Shown here piece after piece: positions 1 through 12,483 of a stretch of 64,000 nt of DNA (the stretch's first letter is position 1; each line of letters starts with the position of its first letter). Source of the DNA: Sipunculus nudus (taxonomy: Eukaryota > Annelida > Sipuncula > Golfingiida > Sipunculidae); contig CM049315.1 in assembly GCA_026874595.1 (NCBI GenBank), positions 17,755,664 through 17,819,663 on the forward strand, read 5' to 3'. The position numbers were made by a program, and so were the translations under genes. The notes below the pieces were generated by a model. That model was not told the DNA's origin. It did not search any database and worked only from the letters and a program-made list of their open reading frames with translations.

Positions 1-940
1 ATAAAAACAAGTTATATTTTACAAAGTTACCAATACGTCAAAATTGTTGGCTTAATCTCTAAACACGTTTGCGCTATATCTTTGTGATAACTCGCTTATG
101 TGATTTATAAGTGTAAAACTTTTAAAGGGGGGGGGGGGTAAAGTTGATCTGTGGCCTTCATGTATATTTGTAATTAAATGAATTGATTTTCAAAATGATT
201 TAGAATATGCCATTAGATTGATTTCAGATGAGTACTCTGTTGTCGGCCCCGATGCGTATCATGTAATTGGTTATACATTCATAGGAAGTAATGGTTGCCT
301 TCACTTTTTTATTCAGAAAAGGGGGGGGGGAGGATTAGTTACAAAGAGATATAGGGATTAGCTATCGAGGGATATGTGTGCTCTGTGTGTAGCTGTGTGT
401 TAGCGCTTGATTGTCGGAAATAATAAAAATAATAATATATAATAATTATTAATATTATCATTATTATTTTAATAAGTAAACATGTAACCAAGACATACTC
501 TGTCTTTAATTTTTACCCATATAAGCAAGACATAAGACTCACCACATATCAAAGCCAATGGAGTCAGAAACATTAACAAACATACACTTAATTCTTCACT
601 ATACTTTGCCAAAGCAATTTACGGTGCTAATCTAGAAAAAAATAAGAACGCATTCACGCGTGGGTTTAGGATGATTCAGTGTCACAGTTTCCTCAACGAT
701 AAAGCTTTTTTACAGCTGTAACTATTATTATTAAATTAGTACTGAGCAGAAACCGTATGATAGTAGATATGTACGTTTTGTTTGAATGTGAAAAAAAAGT
801 TGCCCCCGCAAATGATAAAAAGGGCCCTTCGCACGAGGCTTAAATTTCGGACCATTGCCAAAACAATTAATTGCTGAAATCTTGGGTGACGTCAACCAGG
901 ATGTTTGCATACTGCCTTTGTTAAAGCTTCCTTGGTGTCG
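1..940. other. intergenic, no gene seen
   Basis: This stretch is AT-rich and non-coding. It contains two G homopolymers (127-138 and 321-330) and an AT-rich segment of AAT/TTA runs around 420-475. The open frames on either strand are short and have no recognisable protein character. Confidence 0.6.
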
Positions 941-952
941 CGTGCAAAAGAG

Positions 953-960
953 TATATATA
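953..960 (+). promoter_or_regulatory. TATA box of the EF-hand gene
   Basis: TATATATA lies about 90 bp upstream of a good splice donor (GAG/gtaggt at 1051/1052). A transcription start about 30 bp downstream, near 985-990, would give a short non-coding first exon ending at 1051. The donor pairs with the acceptor atgtag at 1275, 31 bp before the preferred start codon. The assignment is by position and consensus only. Confidence 0.5.
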
Positions 961-984
961 ACGGTGCCCAACCCTTTGCTAAAT

Positions 985-1051
985 CACAGTCTAGCTGTAC
1001 TAAGCCTAGGTGTTTACATAACAACTGAGAGCAGAAGCATTCTTCCTGGAG
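985..1051 (+). other. putative 5' UTR exon of the EF-hand gene
   Basis: It is bounded on the left by the expected start site downstream of the TATA box and on the right by the donor GGAG/gtaggt. The intron 1052-1275 ends in a pyrimidine-rich tract and atgtag. The left end is approximate. No transcript evidence is available from sequence alone. Confidence 0.4.
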
Positions 1052-1306
1052 GTAGGTTTCCAGTTTGCATTAGAAGGCAAAATTTGTTTATGTACAATAT
1101 TATCTGTCAGATAAATAACGCAATGTATCGATTTCTAAATAATTTTATATTCGGGCGACACACGGGCCGCTAATTTGTAGTGGCTGCAGCAGGTTTGTCT
1201 AGTCGTGGCAGAGGTATTTGCTCTACTGAATGCCATTATGGTTTTATTATGTTTTATTTCTTTATATAAATGTAGGTTACCGTCCTTGTCAACCATCAAG
1301 ACCAGT

Positions 1307-2635
1307 ATGCTCTGTTTGGTGTGTCTACTTGTCCTGTCCACCTTTGTTTACAAAGGGGAAGGAAGAATTGCCCATGAAACCGAGAAGCGAAATTGCCGCA
1401 AAGAATGTGAGCGCTGGTGCCTCACCATTTTTTGCTTGACACATTGTAAAGAGAAGTGCGGGAAAAGAAGCATGGAAGAGGTGAGATCCTGGGTCGGTTT
1501 TTATTTACGGAATTAACACTATGTGTCGCAAGTTATCAACGATTACAATAGGTTTTATAACTTAAACATGGGAGAAGGAACAACATGTTGCGCTTTTAGA
1601 TTAGATGTAGGAGTGAGATAAGACAGAACTCGAAAAACGCATACAAAGTTCATAGCGGTACTTTATCAAATCGCTTTAATGAAAGAAATCAAGTATTCTT
1701 TGTCTGCAAATGCAACTGCACTGAATATATCCAAAACATGTGGACCAACATAGAATTTTATTTCCGGATTTTATAAAAGTACAAACAAATGAAGTATTCT
1801 TTGATCTCCAACCCCTTGAATCCAAATTTCTTTCCCTTAGTATGTGCAAACGATTTTTTTTTTAAAATACCATAAACTAATTTAAAATATAATGCAAGGA
1901 TTGTAAATAGAAGGATAAACTTACTGATAAATACAGCAGGGCAGCCAGACAGGCGGAAAACATTACCAGCAGTTACATAATATTGTCATTAACACATTGT
2001 ATAAAGCATTGGTCATTACCAGAATAAAACTTATGTATGTATACCTGTCACAATCTCATTAGTTCACATTAAATTTAAAATAATATAATTTTAAGGTTCC
2101 AGGGATACAAAAACTTCCTTTTGTATCAGGGTTTGAAACCTATGACGAGAACAACGATGGAGTCATTTCCGAGAAAGAGTTTATCCAGACAAATAACCTG
2201 GAAGAACTGTCTGGACACGCCACAGTGGAGCTCGCGGACAAGAATGGTAATTTATTTCTCTCAATAATTAATACTTCATCCCATCCATATAAAAATTTAC
2301 ATGACTCTTTATGTTCCTATAATTGGAAGTATTTACATACAGATATTTAAAAATTAGATGTTGGAGACATCCAACCCCGGCCAGGATGATTCAGAGGCCA
2401 TCCGATGATACCGATCAATATCTCTATTTTAATTAAATCGCTCTAACAATAGGGATTAATGCTTCGAATTAAAAACTGTTTATTGTGATCCAGATTATCT
2501 CCAATGTTTAATTAATTGCGCCATTGGTGTTTTTCTAAGCCAAAATCGATCTACATTTTAGGTGATGGAAAGTTGAATAGAGAGGAATTTGACGCTGCTC
2601 CATTTGTGAAGGGTTCAGTTAACGAAAAGGAGTAA
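1307..2635 (+). CDS. secreted Cys-rich protein with two EF-hands
   Basis: I model three coding exons: 1307-1480, 2096-2246 and 2562-2635, giving 132 residues. Introns are GT-AG (GAG/gtgaga, G/gtaatt; acceptors ttaag and tttag), with phases 0 and 1 that keep one frame throughout. I chose the ATG at 1307 because the peptide begins with a hydrophobic signal (MLCLVCLLVLSTFV) and because an acceptor at 1275 separates it from a more upstream in-frame ATG at 1205, which lies in the inferred intron. Mature residues 30-51 hold six cysteines spaced C-x3-C-x3-C-x4-C-x3-C-x3-C, a heptad-like spacing that suggests a disulfide-linked helical hairpin. Two canonical 12-residue calcium loops follow: DENNDGVISEKE (75-86) and DKNGDGKLNREE (106-117); the last intron cuts the second loop. 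Known family behaviour: D at 1, N at 3, D at 5, G at 6 and E at 12 bind calcium. I infer a secreted calcium-binding protein, perhaps of haemolymph or mineralising tissue. I do not recognise a named orthologue. Confidence 0.8.
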
Positions 2636-3141
2636 CCAAGACAACCCGGAATCAACTAAATTTGCAAGTGTTTTTTTTTTCAGTTACAACTTAAAATATT
2701 AATAGTAAGCCCAGCTCAGTTGAAAGTGTCACCTATTTAAAAATATACCACGAGGCACCTGATTAGGCATTAATGAAGCAAAAAGCAAATATAAGTATAG
2801 ATATACCCTGCAGCAGACTTATTAGTAGTCTAGCTGATCTACCTTGACAACCAAGAAGGTTTTGAAAACTTATTAGGAGAATCAATATGGTTAAAGTCAT
2901 TTTAGTTATGTTCAGTTATGTTATTCCATCTGTTAAGATAAATGGACAAATTTTATTATATCTGATTTAGGAGTTGATGGGTAGAGCATCCACTGAGGAT
3001 CCTGGACACAAAGAACAGAGCCATGAAGATTTGTCACTTTCTTGATAAAACTATAGCAATCTTGACGCATTACTTCTTTACTATTTTGAAAGTCCGAACA
3101 TTATTCCTTTTGCTTACACACTGTTCGTTATAACTTGATAA

Positions 3142-3147
3142 AATAAA
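3142..3147 (+). terminator. candidate polyadenylation signal AATAAA
   Basis: AATAAA lies about 500 bp after the stop codon of the EF-hand gene. It is the clearest signal in the downstream 600 bp, in otherwise AT-rich non-coding DNA. A different site is possible. Confidence 0.3.
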
Positions 3148-4293
3148 TTACTGAAGCATATAAGCGTGTTGTTGTCAGTTATATTATTTTAGTATGTTTG
3201 AATATGGCTGGAAGTGACAAAAGTGATTTGAAAGAAGGATGGTGTAGATATGCCGTTAAGACCCAACGTTTGATAAACACCAGAAAAAAAAGAGCCTCAT
3301 TCCCCACCACTGTCCTTAAACACATGCAGTCTATATCTACATGTATATCCATTTAACCTCATGTAAATCATTTTATCAATGACCTTTAGATGACCATATC
3401 TCCTGGTTATAAATGAATAAAATGTATAAAACTGATTGGAGGAACTCCTCAGACTGAGAGTTCATGGGATTGGAGCCGGGGTACATTGTACAACTAATTG
3501 TGTGTGTGTGTGGGGGGGGGGGGGGGGACGCAGCGACGGTTTGAGTAAATCAAATGCGATACTAGTTTGAAAAATCGCTGATGCAATAATTTCCCTTGAA
3601 ATCTCAAACATAGTAATACAAATCATTAGGCGATTTGCCTAAATAACATGCGAAAATAACATGTTCTACAGCATATAAATAATTTGAATTGAAAGTTTTA
3701 AAAACACCAGTATACAAGCTAAACATTTACAAATTAACTCTCTATTAACCAAAATGTTTCTCCAGGATAAAAAAAAAATCAAACTTACAATTAAAGGGGC
3801 CCATTCACCTATAAAGCATGTTGAATTAACATGAAAAATAGCCCCTTCCCTTTGAAATGAATTGGTACCTGTCAAACTATTGCCTTGAAACCGTTTGCTT
3901 ACTCCGGTAAACGAGTTTAAAAAACAGTGCACCGGGTGCGATCACAGGTGTAAATATAAACACAGCGCATGCATCGCAGGGCTACAACACGTGTGATTTT
4001 CTGACTTCTTGGCCCAAAAAATGGAATACATATTCCTGCTGGCTGAAACATCACGTGCTGCGGCTCACAATCGGACTTCCGGTCACGCGGGAATGTGTTG
4101 GTAAACAAAGACACGTGCACTTTGTTTATCAACACGCGAGCCATAACAAGGTGCTAAACCGCCGTATGCGAGGTACAGAGCCTGTGTGCTGGGATGTTTT
4201 TGCTGGTAAACTTATGTATAAAGCAAAACTGAACTGTTAGTGTGGAAAAGTAGTCAAAATATTGCTCCTGATTATGTCCCTTTAAGAATATTA

Positions 4294-4298
<5 letters not shown>

Positions 4299-4345
<47 letters not shown>
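4299..4345. repeat. (CT)n microsatellite
   Basis: This is an uninterrupted CT dinucleotide run of about 47 bp. The open frames across it (Ser-Leu on +, Arg-Glu on -) are artefacts of the repeat. Confidence 0.95.
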
Positions 4346-4348
<3 letters not shown>

Positions 4349-5044
4349 GGTTTTTGTCTCGCCTGATCTTGTCAAATGTGCTAACTGTCAGACTGGCGGT
4401 TATTAGAATGTATATGATGTATTAGTCTGGTTCCTCCCGTGGATACTGACAATGTTTACAACAAAGTTTGTCAAAAATATGTCTCCGGCAATAAATAAAA
4501 TGTGGAAGAAAAATCTTAATATTTACAGTATAATCCCTTGGGAGGTTATATACAATTTAAAGGTAAAATCTGTTACTTGAAAGAAAACCGCCGAATTTAA
4601 TTATAGACTTCTGCACAACCTAATCCCGTATAGCTCAAGGTTTGCGAGATTGGATAGAAGGTGAACCCATATATTTGTCATATTTGTAACACAAAAGATG
4701 ACTTGTGCCCTTTGTTGTTTTAACTGTAAAATGGTGAAAGCAATTTTGACAATAATTGGTCGTCTACTACAGGTGAACGTGATATGGAAACATCTAGTAT
4801 TAGGGTACGGTATTTGGTTCCATTTGAATACGTATTTAGTATATTCATGACATATGAATCAGTGTAATAACATACTCCATATTTATAGCACAAATTGGTA
4901 CAAAAATGAATAAACTAATATTTCGTCAAACCCTATCATCAATCATACTAAAAGAAACCAGTGTTCTCATCAGAGCATTCAAACTTATCTGAAGGTTGAG
5001 TTTGTAAGATCAATCAACAAAACAACTAAAAACATGGATAAATG

Positions 5045-5310
5045 ATTTACAGTTGTAATGATGATGGAGAGGTGAACTATAGTGATGTTGATGACCTGCT
5101 ACTGTAATGATAATCAAATTATATTGATGATGATAATGATGTTACTACATTGTGAAGCACAACGTGACAATATATGGTGATAAATATTAGTGTAAATCTA
5201 TATGTTACTAAAGTGATTATTATGGGATTGAAAGAAAAAAATATATATTTATATTAATAATGCTACTATGAGGTGATTAAGAGGTGATTAATGTTTCGAT
5301 AATGCTGTTT
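5045..5310. repeat. GAT/ATG-rich imperfect repeat
   Basis: GATGATG, GATGTTGATG and TGATAATG motifs recur across about 260 bp with no strict period. It looks like a decayed trinucleotide repeat. Confidence 0.45.
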
Positions 5311-6934
5311 TTGATGATAATATTATGGTATAGTGACATATAGATATCTATTCAATGTATTATGACTATGCAATTATACGTACGATACGCTGCAGTTGTA
5401 TACATGTATACTGCAAGAGAAATAAATGTATACTGAAAAAACAAAGCTTTTCACATCTGCCCCTTCATGAAGTAACTAGACCATTTGTTAGAGCTATGTA
5501 CAGAGCAAGTCTTAAACTAAAGATTCTTCGAAATTCCTAAAATTTCCAGTTCAATGGTAGTTCCACTTGGCCATTGTCAGATATTTTTAAACATCCTATC
5601 TGTGCTACGCTCATTTGTCAAATATATCTGAGGTCGAACACCAAGTAGCCCAATAATTACTTGGTACAATCTGAGTGTCTGTAAATTTATATATATGTAT
5701 GTAAATATACACCGTTTTTCGCCAGGGATAATCCGCATTTTTCTTAATAAAATCGAAACAAAAAAACCTTCGTAGTTATTATACATGGAAGCATAATGCC
5801 ACAACTATTTTCCTGCTGCATTGAATATCCTATGGAAGTTCCCCCGAAACATCAGTCCGTGTTGAGCGATAATAATAGAATTTTAAGTAAATGTGTAGTA
5901 CTAGTTTAATTATTAAATAGATAATATAAAGTTTGATCTAATATTCGATATGAACCCCCAGAAATGTTGGGAATCAAATATTATTGGTCATTTTTCGCGG
6001 TTCAGGCTTATGTATGTAGGAAAAACAACACGCAGGGCACAGTAGAGGAGTATAGGGTGCATGGCTTGGCTGTGTTTTTGTAGTCTGTATAGTATTTGTT
6101 ACACCGGTCAAAAACTAGTTATAATATGAAGGCAACGGCTGAGATCGTTTGGTTACTTTTGCCAAATTTTGCTGATTTGTGTGATATATTCAATATTCGC
6201 ATGCGTATCAAATATCTAAGGTCATGGCCCATCATTGCCCGAATACGCATGGACTATGCTTTCACGTTTGCCAGGTTGTCGGACAAGCCGAGCGCCGATA
6301 GTTTAGCCCGAATGTTGCATGTGAATGTCGAATATCGAACGTTTGCTACTGCAGGAAGCTACTGCGGCTTCATTGTAAACGGAGCTGTAAACCTGGAAAA
6401 AGAAAAGAAACCTCATTGACATCACGACTCTCAGAGCACATTATTTAGGCTAGTTACAAGTGTAGTCTGACGAATTTAGTTTTCGAAAAAAAGAGTTATG
6501 ATTTACAGTTTCAAGGCTTAAGTTGTAAATCGTTTTGTCGTATAATGGTGTTAATTAAGCTATTAAACGATTTATGACATTTATACCGTAAATTCGATTT
6601 TTCGGCATTTTCACAATACACATTTACATGTAAGCGTGACGGTGTTTTTGAAAGTTAAAATGTTGTTTGCACTAAATTTGGCAATCGATAAAATAAATCA
6701 ATGATCACGCGTATACGAGAGATTGGGAATACGACTGTTGTCATTTGAAATTCTCAAAACAAATGCCAAAAAAAAAAAAAGAAAACAGTTTTTAGTAGTT
6801 GATGAAACAAAGCACTTATCTTATACCTGGTTTCAGAACACTAAATGAACCACAGCTGAGAGAGAGATACACCAGTGCTGTATGTGTTGGCAATTTTAAA
6901 TACAGAGGGGGAAATATGTAAAAAAGATAGAAGC

Positions 6935-8110
6935 CACAGGTGGCGCAACCAATCTTCAAGAACTGATATAACTGGTCATGACCAATAAATAGATATGTTT
7001 CAGGACAGAAGATGACACCACAACTGAGAAACTGATGCGATTGATGTAAGTAGCGGCCCTAGTCTTCATGAACAAAGAGAAAAAAAATGGCCATGTAGTG
7101 CCCAGAAACATATGAGGCCCAAAGACACTAGAAGAAAGCAAAGTTAAGAAACGGAATAATGTCTATCTAAAAAAAGGGGGAATATATGCGTGATTTATTT
7201 TAATATAGGTGGCGACATTAGTCTCCAGGAACTGATATAACCTGTCATTATCAATAAGCATACCAAGTTTAAGGAAAAACTGATGGATTCACCGTAGAGA
7301 AATTGTCATTATTGATTAAATAGAGGGGGAAAAGGTTAAAAAATCGGATGGAGCCACCAGTCTTCTGGAGTTGAAGAAAATATATAAAAAAGTATAAAAA
7401 AAAATAAAAATTATTGAAATATTTTTACTAACAAGAGATTGGATGCGCAAACGTTTAGAAAATAGATATTTAAGTTCAGGTTTCTAAGAAGATTTTTCAA
7501 GGACCTCCTGGGTCCGATGGTTAGGATTTATTGGGACTGGTGACAGACAAAGACCAATTGCTATTGCCAAAAGAAAAAAAAGATAAATAAATGTCGATAA
7601 AATAAAAAAATACAGATGGCGCCACCAGTCTCCAGAATCTAATAAAACAATATATGATCAATAAGCAGATATGGTTTCATGACACTAGATAAACCCTTAG
7701 CTGAGAGACTAATATGCTAGGTTTCATGTCACTTTATCTTTACAACACTCGTCCTGATTGATATACATGCTGGATTTCATGTCACTAGATCAATCTACAG
7801 CTGCGAAACATACATAATTACTGTCATTTGTCGGTCTAAGAAATAAAAGGGGAGACTGTAAAAATGTAATAAAAATACAAGTGGCGCGACTAATCTTGAG
7901 CCTCTTATGAAGTTGTCCGTGATCAATGATTCACGACAATCCATGCAATAATTATTTAAATATTTGAGCTTTTGCATCAAATTTATTTTTAGTTATGTCT
8001 GAGGATGTACTACTGCCGCGCAACTCAGATAATATAATTCACATTTATCTAACTTTAGGTTTTCAAGGATATGGACGGACGGACGAACACCGGACGGACG
8101 GACAAAGTGT
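6935..8110 (+). repeat. ~134/268-bp dispersed tandem repeat ending in GGAC run
   Basis: The phrase GGTGGCGcCACCAGTCT followed by 'AACTGATATAAC..GTCAT.ATCAATAAgCATA' recurs at about 6936, 7206, 7613 and 7880, with a partial copy at 7345. Spacings are close to multiples of 134 bp, mostly about 268. Each copy then has a block like 'TTTCATGACACTAGAT' and 'CAGCTGAGAAACTG'. The block ends in a GGACGGACGG run at 8072-8104. Another copy lies at 12058, so this is a dispersed family, probably mobile or satellite-derived. Confidence 0.6.
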
Positions 8111-8619
8111 GATCGCTATAGCCCAGCAGCTTAAAACTAAACAGTTAAGTGAAACGACACCTGAAGTTTTAATTTTATGACATTGAATCGACCGGTAATA
8201 TTCCAGACTTATTTTATTATGTTTTCTTTTGCTTAATAGCGGAAATAGTATGTCTACACTTTAAAAGTTTCAATTTTAAGGGAGCTTATTAGCCTTTGCA
8301 GTTATACTTCACAGCTTTCACATCTCGCACGAACGTCACGGGTCCACTAGTCCAAGAATTACTTAGTACATTCTGAGGGTCTGTAAATTATGCCCACGTG
8401 GATATTAAACTTCTCGCATGGAAATTAACGTTTTAACCTGTTTCATACTTTAACTTGTATTTCTACTTTTTTTCTAATTATATTTTAGAACTAGATGAGA
8501 CATATGCTTTCACAATAGTGGCATTTATTGTGCGAAGTTTTGCCGCGATTTTCAATTTTTTAACAAACACAAAGAAATACGTAATATAGATGTCTCGCGG
8601 CCTGTTAATAACTCCCTCA

Positions 8620-8650
<31 letters not shown>

Positions 8651-10340
8651 TTTTTTTATAACTCTTTCATTAAATAAATAAATAAAATATATATATATTT
8701 ATATTTCATAAAAATCCACAGTTGTACCGCTGTAACTGCATGTAAAAGGCATTCTGCCTGGATGGACATGGTTCGACCGATTTTCTGTTGTCTTAGTTGT
8801 GGTTATAGTGGTCTAATCTGACGTTCATTAGCTAAAATTAATCCCTTTAACCTTTTATACAAGGGGTAAAACCGGGTAAACGCCGATCAAGGAAAGGCCG
8901 TTCCCACCATCACACAGTCTGTTCGTTTTGTTCGCCAAATCAACAAAGCTCATTGAACAAGGATATATGTTTTGCAGCTGGTGACCTTTCACCTTTCGCA
9001 CATGGCTAACCTACCGCCTTGTCGGTAATATGTTTACACATATTTTAACAGAGCCCGGCGCCGCTGCCAATTTGCGCCGCCGCCAGCCAAGTTAAGATCA
9101 AGCCGAGCCAAGCCGAGTTTATTAACGGTCGCCGCCGATATTTCATTAAGCCAAAGTGAGCCGATTCTGTGCAGCTCGATTTGGCTTTTAGGGGAGAAAA
9201 ACCAATACAAAAATATAGTTAAATAAAACGGGTTCTTCGAAACGTCAAATGAATGAGCTTTCAGTTCAGTTTTTTTTTCTCGGCCGACGCTTCGCAAGCC
9301 GAGCCACAAAATTATGCTATCTGCTAAAGTGAGCCGTCTTTTTTGTCCAAGCTAGCGCATTTCTGTAGTTAAAACGGGTTCGGGACCTATCTAGTACGCC
9401 AGAAATGAAAAAAATTCTACAGAAGAGTTAGGTGAATATCTGGTACAAACATACATTTTCCGACTAGTACCAGCCAGCCTACTACCGACGAAACGATACC
9501 TTCCAATATCCACCCGAAATGTAGAGAGCCTACAAATGTTTAATTTTCCTGTAAAACCCAAATCTATTAAACCACCATCTTATCATAAAATTGGTACACG
9601 ACGGGTGAACATATTACACTGCAGACCGTACGCATGGGATTAGTCACCCTTAATTACGATCTTTTTTTCTCACGGCCTTCAGATTAACATAAATTACGTC
9701 TGTGGCCATTAGAAGGAAAACCTATATCATTTATTTTTTTATTGTCCCCGCTACGTCTCGGAGATGCAGGTTCTTTTTGAAAAATTCCCTTATTGAAATG
9801 TAATACCAGTACATTTTAACCAGGCTTCGAGTACGGCCGATAAGGCATTTAAGTGTCAAAATTCTTTGTTGACTATTTATTGCCCTAGATTATATTTTGT
9901 TACTATGGGTGTTATTTTTAAATCTCTGACTTGGCAGTTTTTGCACGAACGTTTGTGAGTCAAGAGTCCTTTAGTGCATCGTATAGTTTAATGCTTTAAA
10001 GGAACTTATAGAAGTCACGCTTAAAACAATTTTTTTGACATTATATCGTCCATTCTTAAACATATCAAACAAACTCAAGCATATATTTCCGTTGCTGAAT
10101 TTCGAAAGAAAAAAAAATCGTTATTTATTACGTTAAAATCTCACCTGATATCCCCAAGACCATATACCACCTTGGCAGGATACAGGTATCAGTTAATATG
10201 CAGGATGGCGCCTACAGACCTTGCGGTACGTCACAGATAACGTGACTTGAATTCTATTCTTGTCAACAAACAGGTGGCAGTGACAGTAGATATGTAATGG
10301 GCATGTATACTGATTGAAAATGACACAGTAATGCGTGTAC
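8111..10340. other. intergenic, no gene seen
   Basis: The DNA is non-coding. It includes (AAAT)n runs at about 8620-8650 and 8672-8686, and a GC-richer patch at 9050-9310 where GCCGAGCCAAGCCGAG motifs occur on an AT-rich background. No open frame here shows a recognisable domain. Confidence 0.5.
8620..8686. repeat. (AAAT)n microsatellites
   Basis: Two AAAT tetranucleotide runs are separated by a short T-rich spacer. The preceding phrase 'AACTC.TTCATTAAATAAATAA' occurs before both runs, suggesting a local duplication. Confidence 0.85.
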
Positions 10341-10344
10341 TGGT

Positions 10345-10378
10345 ATATTTATTATATATATTTTATATATAGTATATA

Positions 10379-10438
<60 letters not shown>

Positions 10439-10442
10439 ATAT
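10345..10442. repeat. (TA)n microsatellite
   Basis: This is almost pure TA dinucleotide over about 95 bp with a few T or A interruptions. Confidence 0.95.
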
Positions 10443-10939
10443 CCAATTTCCTTTCAAAATGTGTAAGTAAAACTTCGATGACCACCGATAATCCAATATT
10501 CATTTTCAGAGAAGGATAATGCATGGGATAGAGTATATGTTTCATGTTACTAAGTCTATTTATTTATAGACATCTGTCTATCTCTCTTTCCCTTATTTTT
10601 TAGTCTCATCCTGTCACGATTCCTGTGTAATGACGAATTAATGTTCCTGTAGATTTGTCAGCTGCTAATGATAGTGATTAAGCAGGTGGACCATCTGTGC
10701 AGCTTTGTTAAAATTTTGATAAAATACACTCACAATATGCGGGCATTAACATATCCAACATTCATCGGACATAAAACGAGGTAAAAAGAGGAGTTAATGG
10801 CGTACATGGCGTTACATATGTAGAGTGAGACGTGGATTTGGTTTTATGACTCTATTCATAAGGCCACAAAAAAGTATTCTACGAACAACTAGGGATCCAT
10901 GGGCCTCGACGCTCAGCTGAATTTTTTTTTCAGAATGAC

Positions 10940-11895
10940 AGTCCTGTCACCTAAACCAATGACCCTGTGACCAAAAAATTTTAGAACTTATTATCCTTGA
11001 ACTTGCAGATTTAAATTATTGTTACAATCTTTTAAAAAGTGACCTTGGCCTCTGATAAGGTAACCTCAAAATCTACAGATTTCCTCACTTTTAGCAGGTA
11101 AGCCATGTATAAAAGATGGAAAGTTTGGGATAAAAAGTTTGATTTACAGTGCATTTACAATCTTTTTAAAGATGTGGCTCCTGTGACCTCCACCTCTGAT
11201 CTCTGAACCCTGAAAATCAAAATTAATTTACTTAAGTGGTGGGTCATTAATAAATCAAGTCTGAGCTAATCTGTCTATCCAAAGTAGAATTATCATTCAT
11301 AAACTAATTTGTGAATGGTGGGCCCTGTGACCTTGACCTTTGACCCTATGACCCCAAAATCGAATAGAATCTTCCCCTATTGGCATGTGAGTAATATCCT
11401 GAAGATGGAAGGTTTAATGATGTAAAGTTTGACTTGAAATGCATACGCATTCCTTTTAAAGCAATGTGTCCTGTGACCTTGACCTTTGACCCCAAAAATC
11501 CACAGGGTTCTTACTTTAGTGGAGAGCCATATATAAGTGAAGTTTGGAAACCAATATGTCAAACTAAACCGGGGTAATCATCTGGAAACTATTTTGTGAA
11601 CAGATGGCCCCTGTGACCTTGACCTTTGACCTTGTAACCCCAAATTCATCTATGCTCTTCCCATACTGGCAAATCAGCTAAATTAGCAAGATGGAAAGTT
11701 TGGGATTAAAAGCTTGGCTTAAAATGCAGCCATAATCTTTTTGAATAAGTGAGTCCTGTGACCATGACCTTTGACCTCATGACCAAAAAATTATTTAGTT
11801 TCTTGCTTTAGTTGTGGGCCATATTTAAGTCAAGTTTGAAATCCATGTGTCGATCCAATCTTGAGTTATCATCTGGAAACAAATTTGTTTGGATG
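10940..11895 (+). repeat. ~145-bp repeat (dimer ~290 bp) with DR1 nuclear-receptor-like sites
   Basis: Tandem units each contain 'CCTGTGACCTTGACCTTTGACC'-like text. TGACCTTTGACC[CT] occurs intact at 11334, 11480, 11620 and 11765, and degenerate forms lie near 11042 and 11190. Alternate units differ. One type carries 'GATGGAAAGTTTGGGAT' and 'AATCTTTTTAAA'; the other carries 'AAGTTTGAAATCCATGTGTC' and 'TTATCATCTGGAAAC'. This makes a dimeric unit of about 290 bp. The block ends in GGACGAATGGACAGACAGACAG. The reverse complement of the core, AGGTCAAAGGTCA, is the DR1 consensus for RXR/HNF4/COUP-TF-type receptors, and TCAAGGTCA matches NR5A/ERR half-sites. Function as a binding site is not shown. 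Confidence 0.75.
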
Positions 11896-12350
11896 GACGA
11901 ATGGACAGACAGACAGATAGACAAACAAAATGACAGACAGGGTGATAACTATAAGGCATACACCTGTGATCAATAAACATACCAGGTTTTGGGACATTAG
12001 ATGGAATTACAGCTAAGAAACTGACATTGTTCTCATTTTCGTAAAATAAGAATAAATACAGGTGGCGCCACCACTTATCGGGAACAAAACTAGTCATTGT
12101 CAATATTCAAGGCAAGATTCATGACAATCCATGCATTAATTATCAAGATATTGGAGGTTTTATATCATTTTTTTATTATTCTGCATGGTAATCACAAGCC
12201 CCATAGCTCGGAGGATATAGGTCACAGTGACCTAATTCCAGGGTTCCAAGGAGATATTCTATGGACCTCCCAAGATATACAGTTACAGGTTGCTACGGTC
12301 AGTGGTACAATTTATGCCCTGCTTACGGACGGCCGGACGACAGTCCATTT
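11896..12350 (+). repeat. mosaic of dispersed repeats with GGAC/GACA tails
   Basis: GACAGACAGATAGACA at 11905-11940 leads into a further copy of the GGTGGCGCCACC family (about 12058). A module with 'CCCCATAGCTCGGAGGATATAGGTC' and GGACGGCCGGACGAC follows at 12200-12340. The latter module occurs in reverse complement at 15215-15400, which marks it as a mobile or dispersed repeat rather than unique sequence. Confidence 0.5.
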
Positions 12351-12483
12351 CCCATATCTTTAAGAATTCTTATACTGAAGTTTTAGGGATAGCCATTGCA
12401 TACATTTGCAACATTACCAAGCACCAGAACTTAATACAAACCTATTAATCTCACATGGATTGTAAAATTAATTATTAAACAAA

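Larger units (their letters stand above)
3150..6930. other. intergenic with simple repeats
   Basis: I see no gene. The segment contains a (TG)n-G16 run near 3500-3527, a (CT)n microsatellite at 4299-4345, and ATG/GAT-rich imperfect repeats near 5045-5310. An open frame of 107 codons at 6096-6416 on the + strand has ordinary composition but no motif, signal or splice context that supports it as a gene. Confidence 0.5.

Noticed and set aside
1205-1516. Single 103-codon frame as the complete gene
   Set aside because: The N-terminal part lies in the inferred intron 1052-1275, and the C-terminal 11 codons read through a good splice donor at 1481. The EF-hand exons downstream continue the frame from 1480.
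6096-6419. 107-codon + frame as a gene
   Set aside because: No domain, signal peptide, splice support or codon-use signal that I could see; it is within what chance allows in this much DNA.
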